A DNA stretch of 64,000 nt, taken from Ovis canadensis. Taxonomy: Eukaryota > Chordata > Mammalia > Artiodactyla > Bovidae. Position 1 is the stretch's first letter; every line of letters begins with the position of its first letter. Of this stretch, positions 56,301 to 64,000 are shown in pieces. Both the position numbers and the translations under genes were made by a program. Below the pieces are notes generated by a model that saw only the letters and a program-made list of their open reading frames with translations, did not search any database and had not been told where the DNA came from. The stretch covers positions 224,129,501 through 224,193,500 of the forward strand of contig NC_091245.1 in assembly GCF_042477335.2 (NCBI RefSeq), written 5' to 3'.

Positions 56301-58329
56301 CATGTATAGTGACTGAAGCCACTAAAGTCTGTAGCTTAGCTTATGGTTTAGCTACTGTGTTCACAGATATTTTCTTAACAGGAAAGAGCTAAAAAGAAAC
56401 AAAACAAAACATTAAAACAGCAATAAAAATAACAAATTTTAAAACATGAAACTGAAGCAATAAAAAGCAAATATCTCCTAGTCTTTGCAGATTAGTTCTG
56501 TTCTCATACATTCCTTTACCATTAAGTAGGTTTGAACTGAGCCTAATGATCAGCCCAGAGTAAAAGCTTATGTTATTCTTAGTTATTTTCTAAACATGTG
56601 TATTGCCCTGTGTGTGCACGTGGCTTTCTAAATTTCCATGAACACTCAAGTGTTTTGGAATACTCTGATTTCTCTAAGACCATCCCCCAGCTTTTCCTCC
56701 CAGGCCTTAGTTTGTGTAGTGTACATCTTAATCATAAACATCTGTGGGTTGTAAATTTGCCTGCTACCATTTGTTACACAAGGCCTGCCATTTATGGCCT
56801 GAGTTCTAATTAGACCAAATCAAGTTGAATGCCTCTATTTGTCCTTCAGGTAGCTCTTAGTCTAGATAGTACAAACATTTACAGTAATTTGTAAATAAGA
56901 TTTGTTATGCTCCCTCCAAAATCAGGGATCTGGGTTCCACACTAGGAACTGTCTATAGCCATTTCAAGACTGCTATCACACTGGGACTTGGGTGTAACAA
57001 CTGTGAGTAAAACTATCTACAACTTTCTTACTCTTTTCAAGTTGCTCTTTCCTGATTCAATATTTGCTGAGTTGAGTAAATCTCTGCCTTCCAGAGTTCT
57101 GACGAATTGCCATTTGCCATATGAATGTGTGTGTGTGTGTGTGTATTTCTGTGGGACATGAGTATTTAGAGATGCTTACTCTTTACTTTTCTGATGTTCC
57201 TATCCCACACGTCTTCTGTTATTTTTAGGGCAAAATGGAGGCATCATATGCAATGATTCCTTGACTAGGAGTATTTTTTGGACAGTTGTGTAAAGAAAAG
57301 ATGAGGCTATTACCTGTGCCCTTTAATACCATCTTACTTTTCTTCATAGAGACATCCAAATTCTCTTTACTTCCTTCCATTTCACATAAAACAGTAACCT
57401 TTTTCCAAATAGTACAAAGTACCACTCTAAAATTTAAAAATATACTTGCACTATTATTATATCTGTGTAAATGGTTACTATAGCATTTGTCATTAGGTTT
57501 TACTCAGAAACAGCTGACATGTACATGCTTAATTTTTATTCTAAGTGCCATTAATGGTGTTCTGATAAATAGAGAAGGTAAATTTGAATATGTTATTTAA
57601 AACTTTTCTGAGAAGTCTGAATATGTTAAGATCAGCTTTTTCTTTTTTAAGGAAATTTCATTGTTCATGGCATAATGACATATATTTATTTAATTTAGCT
57701 ATTTATAAACATCTATGATATTGAAAATAAGTTTTATTTCTTATCTTTTTTTTTGAAACAAACAAAAAGAAAGGAAATATGGTGAGTTCTTTGACTGAAA
57801 AGCACTCAGTTCTTCATGGCATCAGTCTAAAAGTATCAAAGGGGCAGGTGTTGGAGGATGATTTCAATAGGAAAAATAAAAATAGAACCTAAGCCTCTGT
57901 GACAGATGTCAAGCATGCTGACAACTGTTAAAAGAAAAATCATTCTCCTGATCCTGTGCAAGGAGACAGCTTGTAAGATTAAAGATGTATCTCTTTATCT
58001 ATGTTTTCAGCAGATCATTTGTACTGAATGGGGCATGAAAGGTACTTCAGATGGAGAAAAGGACTCCAGGAATTTTCATCATCTCAGCCACACAAAAGCT
58101 ATAATGAAAAGTCAGAGTGTAAAGAAATATAAAAATAAGAACAAAATTTAAACTGAGCAGAATTTACTGTGTGATTTTAAGCCCAAATATTAGTATGAAA
58201 AGTTATTTCTGCTTTAAAAATCCTTAAAAAGCTCCCATAATAGAGAAATAAATCATCAAATAGTGAATAACATATAATAAATGCTAGATAAATAGTTGAG
58301 CAATGGTTCATGTTTTACTATGATTTTTT
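56301..58329. other. unique-looking stretch, no gene seen
   Basis: No named repeat apart from a GT microsatellite (about 57126-57144). Short frames lack recognisable domains. Confidence 0.5.
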
Positions 58330-58620
58330 TTTAAATTTAACAGTGTATCTCAGTAATGTTTTCATATTAGAATACATAGAGCTATGCAAATTGGCATAGT
58401 ATTCCAAGGTATGGGTTAACCAGACTTTATTTATCTGTAGTCCTACTGATGGGCATTAATTATTTATGTTAATTTTTGCTGTTGCAAATACTGCTGCCCT
58501 GGACATTCTTATATATGTTTTCTTGTACTTGTTGAGTATTTTCATAATGTAAAATCTGGCAAGTAGAAATATTGGGCTACTTGGAAATACACATTTTAAA
58601 TTTTAATTTAAATTTACCTT
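58330..58620 (-). mobile_element. possible very old L1 remnant
   Basis: Order of blocks (ggcatagtattccaaggtat, actgatgggcattaattatt, tgttgcaaatactgctgccc) resembles the reverse complement of an old L1 3' region. Low identity. Confidence 0.4.
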
Positions 58621-59532
58621 ATCTTATGTACATTGTGCAATGTATTTGTTGTTTATTATTATTGCAGTTACTAACAAAGATACTTATCCACTCTCCTACC
58701 ACATGTCTATTAAAAAACAGGATTTTTTCAAACAAGAAGTTAGAATATCAATAAAGGCTGTTAATTCTCAATATTTTCCACCTTATATTTTCACCTGTGT
58801 ACATTTTCAGCCTCAGAAAGAAGAATCTAATTATTCCTTGAGTATCTCTTGTAGCTTTTACTCCCATATTAGTGTTTTTCTTCTTCTCTATTCACATGCA
58901 TGATTTTATTTAGGCTCATTTTGAGGTTTCTAGCTTATCTGAAGTTATCTTGTCCCATAAATAACATGGTTTCCTATCCTCAGTTTTCTCTCTTCCAAGT
59001 ATGCAAAACTTGACTTCCTAAATGTCAAACATACTACTTTGTATATGATCATCATATTTGATTATGTTTAATATAGTTTAATAAATGTATATTAAGCCAA
59101 AGATATCTCTAAAACTGAAAACATTTAGTAGGATTAGTATTCTTTAGTTTTGCTGATGAATGTAGTGATATTTAAAGATAATAAGACCAAGATGATTTGG
59201 TATTTTGTCTAATTTGTATTGAAAACACTTGAATACTGAATAATATTTTTTATAGCTAATTTGTACAAAAATATATTATTCAATTTCATAACCATTAAAG
59301 TCAGTAGGTATTTTTAATCTCCAACTTCTTTTTTGCAACTTAAATCCACAACTTCCTGTCTAAATGTCAGTGAAAACTTGGGAAATCCACCTATAGTGTA
59401 CATGTACTATATTTTAAAAATGGCAAATACTCCCCACATTGTGATTTTCCATTCAGTTCCTATATTTTTCCCAGATGGAGACCGATCCCTATGCTGATCT
59501 TAAACCTTTCAGAATCATACATTTACCACGTG
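58621..59532. other. AT-rich stretch, no gene seen
   Basis: Nothing recognised. Confidence 0.45.
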
Positions 59533-59752
59533 CATGCGTGTGTGCCAAACCACTCCAGTTGTATCCAACTCTGCAAATCTATGGACTCTACTGGATTCTC
59601 TGTCCATGGCATTTGCCAGGCAAGAATACTGGAATGGGCTGCCATACCCTCTCCAGGGGATCTTCCCGACCCAAAAATTGAATCTGTGTCTCCTGCATCT
59701 CCTGCATTGCAGGCATATTCTTTCTGGCTGAGTTGCCAGAGAAGCCCACACA
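59533..59752 (-). mobile_element. Bov-tA SINE
   Basis: Tail (ccactccagttgtatccaac), body (ccaggcaagaatactggaat) and head ending agttgccagagaagccc. taccacgtg (59524-59532) and taccatgtg (59753-59761) may be the target duplication with one mismatch. Confidence 0.88.
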
Positions 59753-59967
59753 TACCATGTGGAACTTAATATTTTATAAAATCTTTCAGTAGAATTTAGC
59801 CTTTGTGACTTGCATACTTCTGTTCTCTGATTCAGCTATTATGTTTGCTTTGGATTTATAGTGACAATTATTGAGCATAAATTAAGTGAACTGAAAATTA
59901 TTAATATATAGATACTTCCTCTAATCACCAATTTATGTTCACCTTGTAAGCACAGAGTACAATTGCC

Positions 59968-60182
59968 TGTAAAAGCAAAAGTGTTAGTTGATCAGTCAGT
60001 TGGACACTTTGAGAAACCATGGACTGTAGCCCTCCAGGCTCCTCTGTCCATGTGATTCTCCAGGCAAGAATACTGGAGTATGTAGCCTTTCCCTTCTCCA
60101 GGGAATCTTCCTGACCCAGGACTGAACCCAGGTCTCTATCATTACAGACAAATTCTTTACCATCTGAGCTACCAAAGACCAG
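59968..60182 (-). mobile_element. Bov-tA SINE, diverged
   Basis: Partial tail (agttgatcagtcagttggac), body (ctccaggcaagaatactgga) and head (accatctgagctacc). Confidence 0.85.
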
Positions 60183-60742
60183 ACTCAGTTACTGTAAGGA
60201 ATTATGCTGATACAGATATATTGCAAAAGCTGTTACTGAGAACACTGCATTCAGTTCAGTCGCTCAGTCATGTCCAACTACTTGTGACCTCATGGACTGC
60301 AGCACACCAGGCTTCCCTGTCCATCACCAACTCCAGGAGTTTACTCAAACTCATGTCATTGAGTTGATGATGCCATCCAACCATCTCATCCTCTGTCGTT
60401 TCCTTCTCCTCCCACCTTCAATCTTTCCCAGCATCAGGGTCTTTTCCAATGAGTCAGTTATTCACATCAGGTGGCCAAAGTATTGGAGTTTCAGCTTCAA
60501 TGTCAGTCCTTCCAATGAATATTCAGGACTGATTTCCTTTAGGATAGACTGGTTGGATCTCCTTTCAGTCCAAGGGACTCTCAAGAGCCTTCTCCAACAG
60601 CACAGTTCAAAAGCATCAATTCTTCGGCAATCAGCTTTCTTTATACTCCAACTGTCACATTCGTACATGAATGGAAAAATCATAGCTTTGACTAAATGGA
60701 ACTTTGTCAGCAAAATAATTTGTCATAGCATTTCTTCCAAGG

Positions 60743-60757
60743 AGCAAGTGTCTTTTA
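60743..60757. repeat. 15-bp target-site duplication, left
   Basis: agcaagtgtctttta within BovB, repeated exactly at 61933-61947. It brackets the nested L1. Confidence 0.93.
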
Positions 60758-61932
60758 TTTTTATTATTTTTATTTTTTTTATTTTTTAAATTTTAAAATC
60801 TTTAATTCTTACATGCATTCCCAAACATGAACCCCCCTCCCACCTCCCTCCCCATAACATCTTTCTGGGTCATCCCCATGCACCAGCCCCAAGCATGCTG
60901 CATCCTGTGTCAGACATAGACTGGGGATTCAATTCACATGATAGTATACATGTTAGAATGTCATTCTCCCAAATCATCCCACCCTCTCCCTCTCCCTCTG
61001 AGTCCAAAAGTCCGTTATACACATCTGTGTCTCTTTCCCTGTCTTGCATACAGGGTCGTCATTGCCATCTTCCTAAATTCCATATATATGTGTTAGTATA
61101 CTGTATTGGTGTTTTTCTTTCTGGCTTACTTCACTCTGTATAATCGGCTCCAGTTTCATCCATCTCATCAGAACTGATTCAAATGAATTCTTTTTAACGG
61201 CTGAGTAATACTCCATTGTGTATATGTACCACAGCTTTCTTATCCATTCATCTGCTGATGGACATCTAGGTTGTTTCCATGTCCTGGCTATTATAAACAG
61301 TGCTGCGATGAACATTGGGGTACATGTGTCTCTTTCAATTCTGGTTTCCTCGGTGTGTATGCCCAGCAGTGGGATTGCTGGGTCATAAGGTAGTTCTATT
61401 TACAATTTTTTAAGGAATCTCCACACTGTTCTCCATAGTGGCTGTACTAGTTTGCATTCCCACCAACAGTGTAGGAGGGTTCCCTTTTCTCCACACCCTC
61501 TCCAGCATTTATTGCTTGCAGATTTTTGGATCGCAGCCATTCTGACTGGTGTGAAGTGGTACCTCATTGTGGTTTTGATTTGCACTCACACCTATGGACA
61601 GATCAACTAAACAGAAAATTAACAAAGAAACGCAAACTTTAAATGATACATTAGATCAGTTAGACCTAATTGATATCTATAGGACATTTCACCCCAAAAC
61701 AACGAATTTCACCTTTTTTTCAAGTGCTCATGGAACCTTCTCCAGGATAGATCACATCCTGGGCCATAAATCTAAACTTGATAAATTCAAAAAAATCGAA
61801 ATCATTCCAAGCATCTTTTCTGACCATAATGCATTAAGATTAGATCTCAATTACAGGAGAAAAACTATTAAAAATTCCAACATATGGAGGTTGAACAACA
61901 CACTTCTGAATAACCAACAAATCACAGAAGAA
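60758..61932 (-). mobile_element. young L1 nested in BovB, 5' inverted
   Basis: Poly-T (60758-60787) and the reverse-complement L1 3' UTR/ORF2 end run to about 61586 (cctcattgtggttttgattt). Then it switches to plus-strand endonuclease sequence (cacctatggacagatcaact), matching 38912-39252, up to 61932. Compared with the L1 at 38.6 kb, about 2.5 kb between the two blocks is missing. Exact 15-bp duplications flank it. The inverted block keeps a 120-codon open frame (61594-61956). Confidence 0.93.
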
Positions 61933-61947
61933 AGCAAGTGTCTTTTA
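61933..61947. repeat. 15-bp target-site duplication, right
   Basis: Exact copy of 60743-60757; BovB sequence resumes (cagtcaccatctgcagtg) beyond it. Confidence 0.93.
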
Positions 61948-63462
61948 ATTTCATGACTGCAGTCACCATCTGCAGTGTTTTTGGAGCCCAAGAAACTAAA
62001 GTCTGTCTCTATTTCCATTGTTTCCCCATCTATTTTCCATGAAGTGATGGGACCAGATGCTATAATCTTAGTTTTCTAAATGATAAGCTTTAAGCCAACT
62101 TTTTCACTCTCCTCTTTTACTTTCATCAGGAGGCTCTTCAGTTCTTTTTCACTTTCTGCCATAAGGGTGGTATCATCTGCATATCTGAGGTGATTGATAT
62201 TTCTCCTGGCAATCTTGATTCCAGCCTGTGCTTCATCAAGCCCAGCATTTCACATGATGTGCTGTGGATATAAGTTAATAAGCAGGGTGACAATATACAG
62301 CCTTGACATTTTCCTTTCCTGATTTGGAACCAGTCTGTTGTTCCATGTCCAGTTCTAACCATTGATTCTTGGCCTGCATACAGATTTCTCAGGAAGCAGA
62401 TAAGGTGTTCTGGTATTCACTCTCTTCAAGAATTTTCCACAGTTTGTTGTGATCCACAAAGTTAAAGTCTTTGGCTTAGTCAATAAAGCAGAAGTAGGTG
62501 TTTTTCTGGAACTCTCTGCTTTTTTAATTATCCAATGGATGTTAGCAATTTGACCTCTGCTTCCTCTGCCTTTTCTAAATCCTGCTTGAACATCTGAAAG
62601 TTCTCAGTTCATGTACTGTTGAAGCCTGGCTTGGAGGACTTTGAGCATTACTTTGCTAGCATGTGAAATGAGTGCAATTGTGTGGTAGTTTGAACATTCT
62701 CTGGCATTGCCTTTCTTTGGGATTGGAGTGAAAGCTGACCATTTCTAGTCCTGTGGCCACTGCTGAATTTTCCAAATTCAGGTATGACCTAAACTAAATC
62801 ACTTACTATCCCTTACAGTGGAAGTGACAAATTCAAGGATTAGATCTGATAGGGTGCCTGAAGAACTATGGATGGAGATTTGTGACATTGTACAGGAGGC
62901 AGTGATCAAAACCACACTTGAGAAAAAGAAATTCAAAAAGGCAAAATGGTTGTCTGCTGAGGCCTTACAAATAGTTGAGAAAAGAAGAGAACCTAAAGGC
63001 AAAGCAGAAAAGGAAATATATATACCCATTTGATCGCAGAGTTCCAAAGAATAACACAGAGAGATAAGAAAGCCTTCCTCAGTGATCAATGCAAAGAAAT
63101 AGAGGAAAATAATAGAATGGGAAATACCAGAGATCTCTTCAAGAAAATGAGATATCAAGGGAATATTTCATGTAAAGATGGGCACAATGAAGGACTGAAA
63201 TGGTATGGACCTAAAAGAAGATATTAAGAAGAGGTGGCCACTGTACACAGAAAACTATACGAAAAAGATCTTCATGATCCAGATAGCCACAATGGTGTGA
63301 TCACTCACCTACAGCCAGACATCCTGAAATGAGAAGTCAGGTGGGCCTTAGGAAGCATCACTATGAACAAAATTAGTGGAGGTGTTATAATTGCAGTTGA
63401 ACTATTTCAAATCCTGAAAGATGTTGCTATGAAAGTGCTGTACTCAGTATGCCAGCAAATTT

Positions 63463-63706
63463 GAAACACCACATTAATACTTATTTTGTATTTATATGAA
63501 TGCTTATTTGGGGACATAGTTATTCATTAACAATGGCAATATTCAATTGTACTCTTTTAAAACACTAGAAGAGTAGATTATTTATTGAAGAAGAACCATA
63601 TTATACTTGGGTTTCCATGTTCCATTTATCCCTTTGTTTAGTCAAGAGACCCTTTATTCATGTACTGAGTCTTTAGTATCTTTGTAGCTTTGTAGTTTAT
63701 ACAACA
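63463..63706. other. AT-rich stretch, no gene seen
   Basis: Nothing recognised between the BovB and the last SINE. Confidence 0.4.
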
Positions 63707-63720
63707 CCAAACAGTGCCTT

Positions 63721-63938
63721 GTGTGCTTTGTATTGTTCTTAGTTGCTCAGTCATGTCTGACTCTTTGCAAATCCAAGGATTATAGCCTGTCAGGCTCCTC
63801 TGTCCTTGGGATTCTCCAGGCAACAATACTAGAGGGGATTGCCGTGCCCTCTTCCAGGGGATCTTCCCAACGCAGGAATCAAACCCATGTCTTCCACATT
63901 GCAGGCAGATTCTTTTCTGTCTGAGCCACCAGGGAAGC
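63721..63938 (-). mobile_element. Bov-tA SINE with 14-bp duplication
   Basis: Tail (cttagttgctcagtcatgtc), body (ctccaggcaacaatactaga) and head ending gagccaccagggaagc. ccaaacagtgcctt at 63707-63720 and 63939-63952 is exact; the first two bases could belong to the element. Confidence 0.94.
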
Positions 63939-64000
63939 CCAAACAGTGCCTTATTAAGCCTTAAATATGTGTTGAGGCTTAAGCCTAGTCATATTATGAC

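Larger units (their letters stand above)
60252..63462 (-). mobile_element. BovB with inverted 5' segment, hosting an L1
   Basis: The minus-strand 3' part is 60252-60757 plus 61948-62776, running from the 3' tip back to the RT block whose sense reading contains the frame-worn IPIPKKGN region. At about 62777 homology flips to plus strand (attcaggtatgacctaaact) and runs forward to gccagcaaattt at about 63462. The outer end of the inverted block matches the same BovB position at which the 3' part begins (equivalent to about 23709 in the full-length copy), so almost nothing is lost. Flanks (gaacactgcatt / aaacaccacatt) are only a weak candidate duplication. All frames are broken. Confidence 0.88.

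Overview
The window is repeat-dominated, non-genic DNA from a ruminant (Pecora: cattle, sheep, goat, deer or relatives). This is shown by the RTE-type LINE BovB together with its derived SINEs (Bov-tA, Bov-A2), found beside mammalian L1. The species cannot be resolved from the sequence. I see no intact host protein gene, no rRNA or functional tRNA gene, no CRISPR array and nothing bacterial. Nearly all long open frames are LINE reverse-transcriptase or endonuclease remnants, their antisense shadows, or SINE sequence.

Layout. 0-8 kb: AT-rich sequence with Bov-tA SINEs, an old L1 3' end (1.3-2.1 kb) and a 5'-truncated BovB (4.3-6.1 kb). 8.5-10.5 kb: a young L1 whose 5' part is inverted. 10.5-16.7 kb: mostly unique AT-rich DNA with a SINE cluster at 13.4-15.1 kb. 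16.7-21.1 kb: old L1 sequence carrying a Bov-A2 and a 2.1-kb minus-strand BovB. 21.5-25.1 kb: an apparently full-length plus-strand BovB with a 13-bp target-site duplication and a GC-rich repeated 5' leader. 25.2-29.6 kb: an old, rearranged L1 hosting a Bov-A2. 30-38.5 kb: L1, BovB and SINE fragments in unique DNA. 38.6-42.6 kb: a relatively young 5'-truncated L1 with a recognisable ORF2 and A-rich tail.

The one host-gene-derived element is at 43.15-46.36 kb: a nearly complete processed retrocopy of RETREG3 (FAM134C), an ER-phagy reticulon-homology protein. It has spliced exons, most of the 3' UTR, AATAAA, a poly(A) tail and an exact 18-bp target-site duplication. It is disabled by two frameshifting lesions. 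The first is a 46-nt insert whose position and CAG end look like an alternative exon.

46.4-64 kb: unique DNA, BovB fragments, an MLT1-like LTR, a long old minus-strand L1 (about 51.9-56.3 kb) interrupted by three younger insertions, and at 60.25-63.46 kb a two-level nest. There a 5'-inverted BovB received an L1 that is itself 5'-inverted and bounded by a 15-bp duplication.

The parts interact only as a retrotransposition community. L1 supplies the machinery for the RETREG3 retrocopy. BovB is both the ancestor of the Bov-A body and the presumed helper for Bov-tA/Bov-A2 through the shared 3' tail. Many insertions can be ordered in time by nesting. I found no undescribed gene system. The best leads are the splice-isoform fossil in the retrocopy, the twin-priming-like BovB, very short BovB tail insertions, a displaced 60-bp repeat inside an old L1, and the recurrent long open frame antisense to BovB.
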